A stretch of 64,000 nt of DNA from an uncultured Collinsella sp. Its GTDB lineage: Bacteria; Actinomycetota; Coriobacteriia; Coriobacteriales; Coriobacteriaceae. Position numbers and translations under genes: made by a program. Positions 43,390 to 51,848 of this stretch are shown in pieces (the first letter of the stretch is position 1; the number at the start of each line of letters is the position of its first letter). The stretch is taken from assembly GCA_938023905.1 (NCBI GenBank), contig CALJCO010000011.1:1-64000 (forward strand), in the 5' to 3' direction. Under the pieces are notes generated by a model. That model made no database searches, was not told the DNA's origin, and saw only the letters and a program-made list of their open reading frames with translations.

Positions 43390-44256
43390 TTACTGCTGCA
43401 ACGACCTTAACAGTTTGATTTCAGCCGCATAACCTGCAAGTTCGTTCGGTGTCTCCAAAATGAATGGCAATGCGCGCAAGCGGCTATTCGATACAATATT
43501 CTGTATAACCTGCATACCGCCGCCAAACTCCTCGCTGCCAAGGTATCCCTTGCCGATGCACTCGTGACGATCTTTATGGGCGCCACAGGGGTTCTTCGAA
43601 TCGTTGATGTGCACGGCACGCAAGCGCTCGATACCCACCACGCGGTCGAACTCGTCGAGTACGCCGTCCAGATTATGGATGATGTCGTAGCCGGCATCGC
43701 TCACATGGCAGGTGTCCAAACAAACGCCCAGCTTATCGGACAGCTCTGGACACTTGGCGGCAACGCCCTCGATAATGCACGCCAGCTCTTCAAAGCTACG
43801 GCCCACCTCGGTGCCCTTACCCGCCATGGTCTCGAGCAATACCGTCGTCTGCTGTCCCTCAAACATCACCTGGCACAGCGTGTCGACAATCATCTGAATG
43901 CCGGCGTCTGCCCCCTGTCCCACATGCGCGCCGGGATGGAAGTTGTAGTAGTTGCCGGGCAGTGCTTCCAGACGCTGCAAATCTTCCGCCATAGCCTCCA
44001 AGGCAAACTCGCGCGCCCGCTCCTTAGCGGAGCAGGGGTTATAGGTATACGGGGCATGCGCCACCAGCGGTCCAAAGTCGTTTTGCGCCATAAGCTCGCG
44101 CAGAGCCGCCACGTCATCCATGTCAAGGTCTTTTGCCTTGCCACCGCGCGGGTTGCGCGTAAAGAACGCAAAGGTATTGGCACCAATGGACAACGCCGTC
44201 TCCCCCATTGCCCGATAGCCCTTCGTCGTCGAAAGATGACACCCGATCGTTAGCAT
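43390..44256 (-). CDS. nfo: Deoxyribonuclease IV (AP endonuclease)
   Basis: The protein of 288 residues is endonuclease [114 protein letters not shown] and a C-terminal ILETP. These supply the three-zinc site of this base-excision-repair enzyme. The start ATG at 44256 lies behind GGAG. Its leader is one of two copies of a covarying hairpin element (44278-44360). Confidence 0.93.
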   Translation of the reverse strand: MLTIGCHLSTTKGYRAMGETALSIGANTFAFFTRNPRGGKAKDLDMDDVAALRELMAQNDFGPLVAHAPYTYNPCSAKERAREFALEAMAEDLQRLEALPGNYYNFHPGAHVGQGADAGIQMIVDTLCQVMFEGQQTTVLLETMAGKGTEVGRSFEELACIIEGVAAKCPELSDKLGVCLDTCHVSDAGYDIIHNLDGVLDEFDRVVGIERLRAVHINDSKNPCGAHKDRHECIGKGYLGSEEFGGGMQVIQNIVSNSRLRALPFILETPNELAGYAAEIKLLRSLQQ

Positions 44257-44276
44257 CTCCAGCTCCCCCTCATCAG

Positions 44277-44360
44277 TTGCGGTGAAATACGGTCTATTGG
44301 TGCCTTATTTTGGCGCAAACAGACCGTATTCCACCGCAAGATATAAAAGGGGCATCAGGG
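44277..44360 (-). promoter_or_regulatory. Covarying hairpin leader element, copy A (upstream of nfo)
   Basis: TGCGGTGAAATACGGTCT (44278-44295) pairs with AGACCGTATTCCACCGCA (44321-44338) with one mismatch around a 25-base loop. The minus strand reads CCCTTTTATATCTTG at the distal side. It aligns without gaps, over 83 bases, with copy B at 45435-45517. The two arms differ between copies by four compensating pairs. Confidence 0.7.
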
Positions 44361-44400
44361 GCACGGTCCGCCGAGCCCCCTTGAGCAGCAGCACCGCAGC

Positions 44401-45420
44401 CTAGAGCGTCAAGCGAATCGCATCGATGATCTGCGCGCAGCGCTGTGTGGCGGCAAGGGGCATGACGGGACTCTCGAGTTTCCCCGCCCGGATGAGCTGA
44501 GTCGCATGCGAAGCTTCGCCGTAAAAATCATCGACCTCAAATGGGGCGTCGATTTCGAGCACTCGACCGTCGGAGTACTTCACATGGGCGAGCTCGGGGC
44601 GATGGAGGCGCTCGATTTCCAACGAACCCCGTTCGCAGGCAATCGTTAAGCGGCTTTCATATGCTGCTTTGCCGTCGCACACCATATGAATGGGTATACC
44701 GCCGACACTCATATGAATCTCATCGGCCCAATCCACGCGGCCGCCCGATACGTCACGCCAGCGAACTTCACGAGACGAAACATCGCACGCACCCGCAAGC
44801 AAATCCTCAAACCACCCGACCGCATAGCAGCCCATGTCATATAGACAGCCGCCCTGCAACGGATCGAGCAGATAACTCGAAGGGGACTCACCATAATCGA
44901 GTTTTTGCACGCTTTCGATCGAGACGATACAGCCGAGCTCGCCCGACGCAAGCAAGTCCTCCACGCGAGTGCGCATCGGGCAAAACCGATTCTTCATCGC
45001 CTCCATAAACAGCACGCCGCACTCGCGAGAGGCGGAGGCAATCGAGAGAGCCTCTTCCTCACTCAAAACGGCCGGCTTTTCGCACAGCACGGCCTTTCCA
45101 GCGCGCAGCGCGCGACAGGCCCAACGCGTATGCATACCATGCGGAAGAGCCAAGTAGATTGCGTCGACATCGGGGTCGGCAATCAGCGCATCATAAGCCG
45201 CATCGCCGCCATCGTCAGCCGTGACATAACTGTGCGCAGCATCGATCGAAAACGCCCTGAAAACCTCCTCAACATGCGAAGGAGTGCGCCCGGCGGCAGC
45301 CACAAGCCGTGCCCTGTCGACCTTCTTGAGCGACGATGCAAATCGATGCGAAATGTGCCCAGCGCCCAAAACGCCCCAACGAACCTCACGCAAATCATCA
45401 CATGAATCCCGATGGCCCAC
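44401..45420 (-). CDS. Gfo/Idh/MocA family oxidoreductase
   Basis: The protein of 339 residues has the Rossmann motif WGVLGAGHISHRF near the N-terminus and the family landmarks ALPHGMHTRWACRALRAGKAVLCEKP (Lys in the EKP motif) and YDMGCYAVGWFEDLLAG. It is a NAD(P)-dependent sugar/polyol oxidoreductase. The long frame begins in the leader hairpin; GTG at 45420 with GGGAG six bases upstream gives the family N-terminus. A second member lies at 53410. Copy B of the hairpin element covers its leader. Confidence 0.87.
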   Translation of the reverse strand: MGHRDSCDDLREVRWGVLGAGHISHRFASSLKKVDRARLVAAAGRTPSHVEEVFRAFSIDAAHSYVTADDGGDAAYDALIADPDVDAIYLALPHGMHTRWACRALRAGKAVLCEKPAVLSEEEALSIASASRECGVLFMEAMKNRFCPMRTRVEDLLASGELGCIVSIESVQKLDYGESPSSYLLDPLQGGCLYDMGCYAVGWFEDLLAGACDVSSREVRWRDVSGGRVDWADEIHMSVGGIPIHMVCDGKAAYESRLTIACERGSLEIERLHRPELAHVKYSDGRVLEIDAPFEVDDFYGEASHATQLIRAGKLESPVMPLAATQRCAQIIDAIRLTL

Positions 45421-45434
45421 GACAGCTCCCTTCA

Positions 45435-45517
45435 GTTGCGACGAAATAGTTCCTGCTATCGCCCTATTCTGCCGCAAACAGGAACTATTCCATCACAAGA
45501 TATAAAAGGGTCATGAG
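45435..45517 (-). promoter_or_regulatory. Covarying hairpin leader element, copy B (upstream of oxidoreductase)
   Basis: TTGCGACGAAATAGTTCCTG (45436-45455) pairs with CAGGAACTATTCCATCACAA (45478-45497) at 17 of 20 positions. The core is ATAGTTCCT/AGGAACTAT against ATACGGTCT/AGACCGTAT in copy A. On the minus strand it follows the stop codon of the aldo/keto reductase gene directly and ends before the Shine-Dalgarno sequence of the next gene. Confidence 0.7.
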
Positions 45518-46701
45518 GAGCGAGTTTTGCTGAAGACTTTAAGCGCGGCCGTTACGGGGCCAGGCTGGAAACGTCGGCGCGCGTCGTCGAGACGCTCGGG
45601 GATATCGATGTGTTGCGGGCAGTGACGCGCACATTTGCCGCACTTGACGCAATTGCTCACGAGCTTGGGCTCGCTCGTGCGCACCGCGCTCGCCGTAAAG
45701 TATTGCGACAGCCCCGTAAACCAGCTGTGCGCATAGCTCGCGTTGTAAGCGGCAAAGCAGCCGGGAATGTTAATACCCTTGGGACATGGCATGCAGTAGC
45801 CGCATCCCGTGCAGGGCACGCGATTCGATTTTTCAAACTCCGCCAGCACACGTGCGATGGTATCGAGCTGCTCTGTCGTCATCGAATTCGGCAGTGCGCG
45901 ATCCGCCAATGCCGCGTTCTCGTCCACCTGTGCGGTATCGGTCATGCCCGAAAGCAGCATCGTGACCTGAGGATGGTTCCACACCCACGAAAGTCCCCAG
46001 GCGGCAGGAGTGCGCAAATGCGGGTCACGGGCGCCATCGAGCACGGCGCGGGCCCGCGGAGGCAGCTTGCCCGCCAGGCGTCCACCCAAAAGCGGCTCCA
46101 TCACAAACACCGCGAGCCCGCGCTCCGCAGCCGCCATGAGTCCCGCCGTTCCCGCTTGGTAGCGCTCTCCAGCGTAGTTGTACTGGATCTGGCAAAAATC
46201 CCAGTCATACGCGTCAAGCATCGTGAGGAAGTCCGCGGCGCTGCCGTGGTACGAAAAACCTATCTGGCGAATACGCCCCGCAGCCTTTTGGTGCGCAATC
46301 CAGTCCTCGATGCCCAACGCCACCACGCGCTCCCACTGGGCGGGCGAGGTGATGTTGTGCATAAGGTAGTAGTCAATATAGTCGGTCCGCAAACGGTGCA
46401 GCTGCTCGTCAAAAAAGCGGTCGAAATCCTCCGCACATTTGCACGAAGCGTGCGGCAACTTAGTCGCCAGCAACACCCGGTCGCGCAGCCCCAAGCGCTC
46501 AAGTGAGGCGCCCACGCACACCTCGTTACCGGGATAGAGATACGCGGTATCCAGATAATTAATCCCCTGCTCCACCGCACGGGAAATGATGGCATCGGAT
46601 GTCTTCGCATCGGGGTGTCCCGGCGCACCGGGAAATCTCATGCAGCCCAGACCCAGAGCGGATATTCGGTTACCACTTTTGGGGTCAACGCGGTATTGCA
46701 C
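45511..46701 (-). CDS. Aldo/keto reductase with C-terminal 4Fe-4S domain
   Basis: The protein of 396 residues has the reductase domain (ISALGLGCMRFPG, LDTAYLYPGNE, LATKLPHASC, YYLMHNI, QIGFSYHGSA) and a C-terminal ferredoxin-like part with CTGCGYCMPCPKGINIPG and CVKCGKCARHCP, i.e. two 4Fe-4S cluster motifs. Such iron-sulfur aldo/keto reductases are common in anaerobes. Substrate is unknown. The start GTG at 46701 follows AAAGGAGG; ATG at 46719 is possible. Confidence 0.85.
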   Translation of the reverse strand: MQYRVDPKSGNRISALGLGCMRFPGAPGHPDAKTSDAIISRAVEQGINYLDTAYLYPGNEVCVGASLERLGLRDRVLLATKLPHASCKCAEDFDRFFDEQLHRLRTDYIDYYLMHNITSPAQWERVVALGIEDWIAHQKAAGRIRQIGFSYHGSAADFLTMLDAYDWDFCQIQYNYAGERYQAGTAGLMAAAERGLAVFVMEPLLGGRLAGKLPPRARAVLDGARDPHLRTPAAWGLSWVWNHPQVTMLLSGMTDTAQVDENAALADRALPNSMTTEQLDTIARVLAEFEKSNRVPCTGCGYCMPCPKGINIPGCFAAYNASYAHSWFTGLSQYFTASAVRTSEPKLVSNCVKCGKCARHCPQHIDIPERLDDARRRFQPGPVTAALKVFSKTRSS

Positions 46702-46864
46702 GGCCCCTCCTTTCGCCATCAGCACCCCGGCAAGACGAAACACAATGGTCACGCGGCCGAAACATCGTAGAATCGCAATCGAGAACGTATCGTAACGCAG
46801 CAGAAATCGAGCTGTCACGGCACCGCTTTAACATCAGCAAAAAGCCCGATGAAAGGAGCCGCCC

Positions 46865-47635
46865 ATGCCCGCGCTCGACCTTTGGAACCTCGCCTCCCAG
46901 CTCAAAAGCAACGATTATCGCTGGGTCGACCTCACCCACACGCTCTCATGCGACACCCCGCACTGGTTTGGCTTTAAGCCATTTGAGTCCACCAAGCTCT
47001 TCGACTACCTGCCCGGCACGCCCGAGGACATGCTCGCGCCCATGCGTTGCTTCCAGTATTCGGTCGCCTCGCAGTACGGCACCCACGTCGACGCGCCGTG
47101 CCACTTCCATGTCGAGGGTCGTTCCCTTGGCGAGATTGAACCCATCGAGTTTATGCATCCGCTCTGCGTGATCGACAAGCATGAGGAGTGCGCCGCGAAT
47201 CCCGACTTTATCCTGACCATCGAGGACCTCAAAGCCTGGGAGGATGAGCACGGTCGCATTCCCGAGGACGCTTTCGTCGCCTTCCGCTCCGACTGGTCCA
47301 AGCTCGCCGACCTCGAGAACAAGGACGAGGACGGCCAGCCCCACTACCCCGGCTGGGACCTCGGCGTCATCAAGTGGCTCGTTGAAGAGCGCGACATCGG
47401 CGCCATCGGCCACGAGCCGGCTGACACCGACCCGGCGAGCGTGACCACGCGTGAGGACGCCTACCCCTACCCCGGCGAACAGTACATCCTCTCGGTCGAC
47501 CGCTATCAGATCGAGGTCATGGACCATCTAGACGAGCTTCCCGCCACGGGCGCCGTCATCTTCTGCACCTTCCCCAAGGTGCGTGATGGCGTCGGATATC
47601 CCGCACGTGTCTTTGCGGTCTGCCCCGCGTCATAA
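46865..47635 (+). CDS. Cyclase family protein (kynurenine formamidase-like)
   Basis: The protein of 256 residues shows WVDLTHTLSCDTPHW, SQYGTHVDAPCHFHVEG (metal-binding HxxxDxxxH pattern), FVAFRSDWSK and IGHEPADTDPAS. These define the cyclase/formamidase family (PF04199), Zn/Mn hydrolases acting on formyl-amino acids or cyclic substrates. ATG at 46865 follows AAAGGAGC. It is divergent from the aldo/keto reductase gene and stands alone. A terminator follows at 47709. Confidence 0.86.
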   Translation: MPALDLWNLASQLKSNDYRWVDLTHTLSCDTPHWFGFKPFESTKLFDYLPGTPEDMLAPMRCFQYSVASQYGTHVDAPCHFHVEGRSLGEIEPIEFMHPLCVIDKHEECAANPDFILTIEDLKAWEDEHGRIPEDAFVAFRSDWSKLADLENKDEDGQPHYPGWDLGVIKWLVEERDIGAIGHEPADTDPASVTTREDAYPYPGEQYILSVDRYQIEVMDHLDELPATGAVIFCTFPKVRDGVGYPARVFAVCPAS

Positions 47636-47708
47636 GTTCCCATGCGTTTGTTCTTCTAAATACGGCCATCCGGTGCACGCGACATGGCCCGGCGGCATAC
47701 AATCCATC

Positions 47709-47735
47709 AGGCGCCCCATACGCGGGCGCCTTTTT
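47709..47735 (+). terminator. Terminator of the cyclase gene
   Basis: AGGCGCCC (47709-47716) pairs with GGGCGCCT (47724-47731), followed by TTTTTA. It sits just before the next gene, whose start at 47753 is behind GGGGAG. Confidence 0.85.
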
Positions 47736-47752
47736 ATGGGGAGATGATTCAC

Positions 47753-48667
47753 ATGCAGATCAACAAGGTCGCCTTCATCGGCAAGGGCGGCGTGGGCCTG
47801 CTCTACGGCAGCATGATCGCCCAAGCGCTCGGCAACGACGCCGTCGAATACGTTATTGACGACGCGCGCTTTGAGCGCCACGCAGGTGATGCGCTCACCG
47901 TCAACGGCAAGCCCTGCGCGCTCAAGTCCGTCCGCGCGAGCGAGGCGACGCCCGTCGACCTGGTCATCCTCACGGTCAAGACAACCGGGCTCGATGTGGT
48001 GCTCAAAACCCTGGAAAGCGTCGTGGGACCCGACACGCTGATCGCGTCGCTGTGCAACGGCATCACGAGCGAGCAGAAGATTGCCGAGCGCTTTGGCTGG
48101 GAGCACACCGTCCTTGGTATCTGCCAGGGCATGGACACCGTATTCCTCAACGGGGAGCTCACCTATACCAATGCCGGCGAGATCCGCTTTGGTGCGGCAG
48201 CGGGCACCGACCCCGCAACCGTTATCGCCATCGACGAGCTCTACACGCGTTGCGGCATCGCCCATACCGTCGAGCACGACATCGCACATCGCATGTGGGC
48301 CAAACTCATGCTCAACGACGGCATCAACCAGACCTGTATGGCCTACGGCGGCACCTACGGAAGCGCTACGGAGCAGGGCTCCGAGCAGCGCCGCTGCTTT
48401 GTTTCCGCCATGCGCGAAACGCTTGCGGTCGCCAACGCCGAGGGTATCGAGCTCACCGAGGCAGACCTAACGCAGATGGTGCATCTCATCGAGGGGCTCG
48501 ACCCCGCCGGCATGCCCTCGATGGCGCAGGACCGCGTCGCGCAGCGCAAAACAGAGGTCGAGGAGTTCGCGGGCACCGTCCGCCGCCTCGCGGCCAAGCA
48601 CGATATCCAGGCGCCGCAAAACGAATGGCTCTATTCGCGCATCCGCGAAATCGAGGCCAGCTGGTAA
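47753..48667 (+). CDS. Ketopantoate reductase family protein (2-dehydropantoate 2-reductase)
   Basis: The protein of 304 residues has the NADP Rossmann motif VAFIGKGGVGLLYGS, VDLVILTVKTTGLD, ASLCNGITSEQKIAERFG and the C-terminal ApbA domain KLMLNDGINQTCMAYGG (Lys, Asn for substrate). It matches PanE/ApbA proteins, which reduce ketopantoate for pantothenate. No other pantothenate gene is in the window, so another 2-keto acid could be the substrate. The start is ATG at 47753, with GGGGAG nine bases upstream. Confidence 0.87.
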   Translation: MQINKVAFIGKGGVGLLYGSMIAQALGNDAVEYVIDDARFERHAGDALTVNGKPCALKSVRASEATPVDLVILTVKTTGLDVVLKTLESVVGPDTLIASLCNGITSEQKIAERFGWEHTVLGICQGMDTVFLNGELTYTNAGEIRFGAAAGTDPATVIAIDELYTRCGIAHTVEHDIAHRMWAKLMLNDGINQTCMAYGGTYGSATEQGSEQRRCFVSAMRETLAVANAEGIELTEADLTQMVHLIEGLDPAGMPSMAQDRVAQRKTEVEEFAGTVRRLAAKHDIQAPQNEWLYSRIREIEASW

Positions 48668-48705
48668 CGCCGCCGTACCGCATCCAACAGTCTCAATAGC
48701 AAAAA

Positions 48706-48735
48706 CCGCCGCAAAGGGCACTCCCCTTGCGGCGG
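48706..48735 (+). terminator. Terminator of the ketopantoate-reductase-like gene
   Basis: CCGCCGCAA (48706-48714) pairs with TTGCGGCGG (48727-48735), followed by CTTCCTTCTT. The U-tract is broken by C, but the stem is strong. Confidence 0.65.
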
Positions 48736-48775
48736 CTTCCTTCTTCATCTATGGGCAAAACCAGCTTCACAACGG

Positions 48776-48982
48776 CTAGCGCCGCACCTGCGGCGTCTCA
48801 TCCTCGTCATCGCGGCAAAGGGTCACGCCCGCACTTCCCAGCAGCGCTGCTGCGATGAGCGCGCCGACCACAATAGGAGCAGCCCCGCACGAGCCCTGCA
48901 TGCCTGCGACAAACGCAGCTGTAGGGCCAAGACAGCCAAGTACCAATGCGACGGCGGCGATAGCGATATCTCGAGCGTTCAT
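48776..48982 (-). CDS. Small membrane protein with two hydrophobic segments
   Basis: The protein of 68 residues has two membrane helices (IAIAAVALVLGCLGPTAAFVAG and APIVVGALIAAALLGSAGV) joined by a short loop with Cys residues, and an acidic tail (RDDEDETPQ). No family is recognised. ATG at 48982 has GGAGG ten bases upstream. It lies between convergent and divergent genes and is unlinked to an operon. Confidence 0.55.
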   Translation of the reverse strand: MNARDIAIAAVALVLGCLGPTAAFVAGMQGSCGAAPIVVGALIAAALLGSAGVTLCRDDEDETPQVRR

Positions 48983-49091
48983 GAGACCACTTCCTCCACG
49001 AGAAAGACCTTATTTCTCATGAACCAGTGTGCCCCGCATGCATACGCCCAGCGTACCGCCACGGTAAGGGCTCTGTTAACTCAAACGCACA

Positions 49092-49150
49092 TAAAGAAAG
49101 GGCGGCTTTACGTTGCCTAAAAGCTCAGCAAAGACGCCCGCCCATCATGT
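49092..49150 (-). terminator. Terminator of the secreted protein gene
   Basis: On the minus strand GGGCGG...CCGCCC closes a larger stem, followed by TTTCTTTATG, about 25 bases after the stop at 49174. The middle of the stem is imperfect. Confidence 0.5.
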
Positions 49151-49173
49151 GCCTATTTTGCTCTGATGGCAGA

Positions 49174-49950
49174 TTACCAACCGGTATAGTAGTCGGTGGT
49201 TCCGGCAGCACAGCCGGAGTCATAGACCTTGCACTCGCCCTTGGAACCGGTAAACGTGGAGCCTTGGGCCTTATCGCCCGCGGCAACGACGTAGTAGCCA
49301 TCGGAATCGCGCCAAAAGCCCTCGGAATCCTGCGTCCATTCGCCCGTGCGGTGGTGATACAACACGTTGCTGCTGTAATAAGTCTCGCGGCGGCCGTTAT
49401 AGTTATTGACGCCGCTCGAGCGCGTCAGACCCGAGCCGTTCGCGTAATACGCAGCAGACGTGTAAGACAAGCCGGAGCAGGCGTTGTAATACGAAGCCTG
49501 GGCGGCCTCGGCGGCCTCGGCCTCGGCTGCGGCGGCCTCGAGCGCTTCGCGCTTGGCATTCTCAAGCGCAGTGCGCAGCTCATCGAGCTCGGTCGACTTC
49601 GTGTCGACCTCCCCCATCGTCAACAGACTACCCGCACCGTCGATACAACCCTGCAGCACAGCGCGCTCGTCATCGGTAGCATAGTCGCCATACATATTCA
49701 TAATGATCTGAGCGCGCATCTCAAGGGAATCGCGCTTGGCCTCCATCGAGGCGTTCCACTCCTGCATGGAACCATAACCATCGCCGCGATAATCGACGGG
49801 CTGCACCAGCGTCGCCTCGGACGGCGTAGATCCAACCGTATCGGATAGTGTTGCCGCGTGGGCATCAGTTGCGCCGGCGCCCGCCAAAAGTGCCACGGTC
49901 AGAGCGGCGGAAAGGGCGGCGGCTTTCGGTTTTCGTGAATCGATCCTCAT
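49174..49950 (-). CDS. Secreted protein with C-terminal RlpA/3D-like beta-barrel domain
   Basis: The protein of 258 residues has a signal peptide (AAALSAALTVALLAGAGATDAHA), an Ala/Glu-rich coiled middle (120-152), and a C-terminal domain RRETYYSSNVLYHHRTGEW, DGYYVVAAGDKAQGSTF, CKVYDSGCAAGTTDYY. The last part resembles the 3D/RlpA double-psi barrel of peptidoglycan-acting proteins, including an Asp in VYDSG. The role is likely in the cell wall. Start ATG at 49950. The upstream 300 bases contain only a terminator for metY. Confidence 0.72.
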   Translation of the reverse strand: MRIDSRKPKAAALSAALTVALLAGAGATDAHAATLSDTVGSTPSEATLVQPVDYRGDGYGSMQEWNASMEAKRDSLEMRAQIIMNMYGDYATDDERAVLQGCIDGAGSLLTMGEVDTKSTELDELRTALENAKREALEAAAAEAEAAEAAQASYYNACSGLSYTSAAYYANGSGLTRSSGVNNYNGRRETYYSSNVLYHHRTGEWTQDSEGFWRDSDGYYVVAAGDKAQGSTFTGSKGECKVYDSGCAAGTTDYYTGW

Positions 49951-50161
49951 GTAGCTGGAAACCTCCGTAGTGCGTTTTTTGCTGCGTTTGAGCTGCGTGT
50001 GATTCGATCGCGCTGCATAGTACCCCGAGCAAATCGCGACCTGCGGTTTTACTCAAAAGGCGCACGTCAATTGCGTAAAACTCACATCCTCTCAACAGGA
50101 GTTTTCCACATCTCGATTGCATAAAGCATGCCAAAAACCCTGTAACAGCGCCCTTCCTATG
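49951..50161. other. Intergenic leader of the secreted protein gene
   Basis: The whole gap to the metY stop is 313 bases (49951-50263). Apart from the metY terminator at 50162-50202 it holds only an untranslated leader and a minus-strand promoter region for the gene at 49950. The Shine-Dalgarno GGAGG lies at about 49959. I see no reading frame of its own. Confidence 0.6.
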
Positions 50162-50202
50162 CAAAAAAGGCGCCTGTGCAACCATTGTTCGCATAGGCGC
50201 CT
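50162..50202 (-). terminator. Terminator of metY
   Basis: AAGGCGCCTGTGC (50166-50178) pairs with GCATAGGCGCCTT (50190-50202) with one mismatch, followed by TTTTTT on the minus strand. Confidence 0.85.
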
Positions 50203-50263
50203 TGAGCAGGCATTTTATGCAGTTATACCTATCGAGTCGCAAGGGGTCCTTGCACAAGTCGCC

Positions 50264-51574
50264 TTACTCGTCCAGCGCGGCGAAGGCCTGCTTCAGATCC
50301 CAAATGATGTCCTCGGCGTTCTCGGTACCGATGGAAAGACGAATCGTGGAGGGCGTGATGTTCTGCTCAGCGAGCTCCTCGGCAGAGAGCTGGGAGTGCG
50401 TGGTGGTAGCCGGGTGCACGACGAGCGACTTGACGTCGGCCACGTTGGCGAGCAGCGAGAACACCTGCAGATGATCGATGAACTTCCAAGCTGCCTCCTG
50501 GCCACCCTTAATCTCAAAGGTAAAGATCGAGGCACCGCCGTTGGGGAAATACTGCTTGTAAAGCTCATGGTCGGGGTGCTCGGGCAGGCTCGGGTGGTTC
50601 ACCTTGGCGACGTGGCTGTCACCAGTCAGGAACTCAACGACCTTCTTGGTGTTCTCGACATGACGGTCAACGCGCAACGACAGAGTCTCGGTGCCCTGGA
50701 GCAGGACCCAGGCGTTGAACGGGCTGATGCAGGCGCCCTCGTCACGCAGCAGGATAGCGCGGACATAGGTCGCGAAGGCGGCGGGACCGGCAGCCTCGGC
50801 AAACGAAACACCGTGGTAGGAGGGGTTGGGCTCAGCGATCTGGGCGTACTTTCCGCTCGCCTTCCAATCGAAGTTACCGCCGTCGACAATCACACCGCCC
50901 AGCGAGGTACCGTGGCCGCCGATGAACTTGGTTGCGGAGTGGACGACGATGTTGGCACCATGCTCCAGCGGACGGAACAGATACGGGGTGCCGAAGGTGT
51001 TGTCGACGACAACCGGCAGACCGTGCTTCTTGGCGATCTCGGAGATGGCGTCGATGTTGGGGATGTCGGAGTTGGGGTTGCCGAGCGTCTCGAGATAAAT
51101 GACCGTGGTGTTGTCCTTGATGGCACCCTCGACCTCTTCCAGGTTATGGGCATCGACAAACGTGGTCTCGACGCCAAACTGGGAGAGCGTATGCTCCAGC
51201 AGGTTGTAGGAGCCACCGTAAATGGTCTTCTGAGCCACCACGTGGTCACCGGCCTGGGCAAGAGCCTGCAGGGTATAGGTGATGGCAGCAGCGCCAGAGG
51301 CGACGGCAAGACCTGCCACGCCACCCTCGAGTGCGGCGATACGGTCCTCGAAGACGCCCTGGGTGGAGTTGGTCAGACGGCCGTAGATGTTACCGGCGTC
51401 GGCAAGACCAAAGCGGTCGGCGGCGTGCTGGGAGTTGCGGAACACATAGCTCGTGGTCTGGTAGATAGGCACGGCACGGGAGTCGGATGCAGGGTCGGCG
51501 CCCTCCTGGCCAACGTGCAACTGCAGGGTATCGAAACCAAAGGTGTGCTCGGGATTGTTGATGAACTGGCTCAT
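50264..51574 (-). CDS. metY: O-acetylhomoserine aminocarboxypropyltransferase / cysteine synthase family
   Basis: The protein of 436 residues is a Cys/Met-metabolism PLP enzyme of the MetY group: FDTLQLHVGQ, YGRLTNSTQGVFEDRIAALEGG, VVVDNTFGTPYLFRPLEHGANIVVHSATKFIGGHG (Schiff-base Lys), NPFNAWVLLQG-like SPFNAWVLLQGTETLSLR. It makes homocysteine from O-acetylhomoserine and sulfide. Start ATG at 51574 behind AAGGAG. Its leader encodes a short Cys/Met peptide overlapping a hairpin, and a LysR gene is divergent, which suggests control by sulfur or methionine status. Confidence 0.94.
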   Translation of the reverse strand: MSQFINNPEHTFGFDTLQLHVGQEGADPASDSRAVPIYQTTSYVFRNSQHAADRFGLADAGNIYGRLTNSTQGVFEDRIAALEGGVAGLAVASGAAAITYTLQALAQAGDHVVAQKTIYGGSYNLLEHTLSQFGVETTFVDAHNLEEVEGAIKDNTTVIYLETLGNPNSDIPNIDAISEIAKKHGLPVVVDNTFGTPYLFRPLEHGANIVVHSATKFIGGHGTSLGGVIVDGGNFDWKASGKYAQIAEPNPSYHGVSFAEAAGPAAFATYVRAILLRDEGACISPFNAWVLLQGTETLSLRVDRHVENTKKVVEFLTGDSHVAKVNHPSLPEHPDHELYKQYFPNGGASIFTFEIKGGQEAAWKFIDHLQVFSLLANVADVKSLVVHPATTTHSQLSAEELAEQNITPSTIRLSIGTENAEDIIWDLKQAFAALDE

Positions 51575-51629
51575 GATGATCTCCTTGATCGAACAAAAGT
51601 AAATAAATTAGAGAGAAGTAAGTCGCTGT

Positions 51630-51661
51630 CTCCTGATCACGCCAACGGGCGCAAACAGGAG
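51630..51661 (-). promoter_or_regulatory. Leader hairpin overlapping the end of the metY leader peptide
   Basis: On the minus strand CTCCTG (51656-51661) pairs with CAGGAG (51630-51635), and inner CGCC pairs with GGCG. It spans codons 11-17 and the stop of the leader peptide. This places it where a stalled ribosome would unfold it. Confidence 0.5.
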
Positions 51662-51690
51662 CCCGGCATTCGTCTTGGCAAGCAATTCAT
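51637..51690 (-). CDS. Candidate leader peptide of metY (17 codons)
   Basis: ATG at 51690 follows AAAGGAGG at seven bases, one of the best ribosome binding sites here. The peptide MNCLPRRMPGSCLRPLA has Cys at positions 3 and 12 and Met at 8, and stops at 51637. It lies 63 bases before the metY start. Cys-containing leader peptides that sense cysteine are known upstream of sulfur genes in actinobacteria; this one is new to me. It is shorter than the minimum length of standard gene calls. Confidence 0.5.
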   Translation of the reverse strand: MNCLPRRMPGSCLRPLA

Positions 51691-51807
51691 ATGCGGGCCT
51701 CCTTTCGCATCCCGGTTCCGTGGTTGGCTTAATTACCTACCGCCTTTGTGTGTTTTTAATAGTACGGGCATTGCTTCGCTCGGTCAATCACTTAAAAGCG
51801 CTAACCT

Positions 51808-51828
51808 GTTATCGGTTTTTTAGATAAC
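51808..51828. promoter_or_regulatory. LysR-type binding palindrome
   Basis: GTTATC (51808-51813) and GATAAC (51823-51828) are perfect inverted arms, 21 bases in total, with the T-N11-A character of LysR sites. It lies 20 bases before the LysR gene start, where an autoregulatory site is expected. Confidence 0.55.
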
Positions 51829-51848
51829 AATCGAAAGGACGGATGCCG

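Noticed and set aside
49865..50257. Minus-strand 130-codon open frame between the secreted protein and metY
   Set aside because: It crosses the metY terminator and the start of the secreted protein gene, has no Shine-Dalgarno sequence and no family features.
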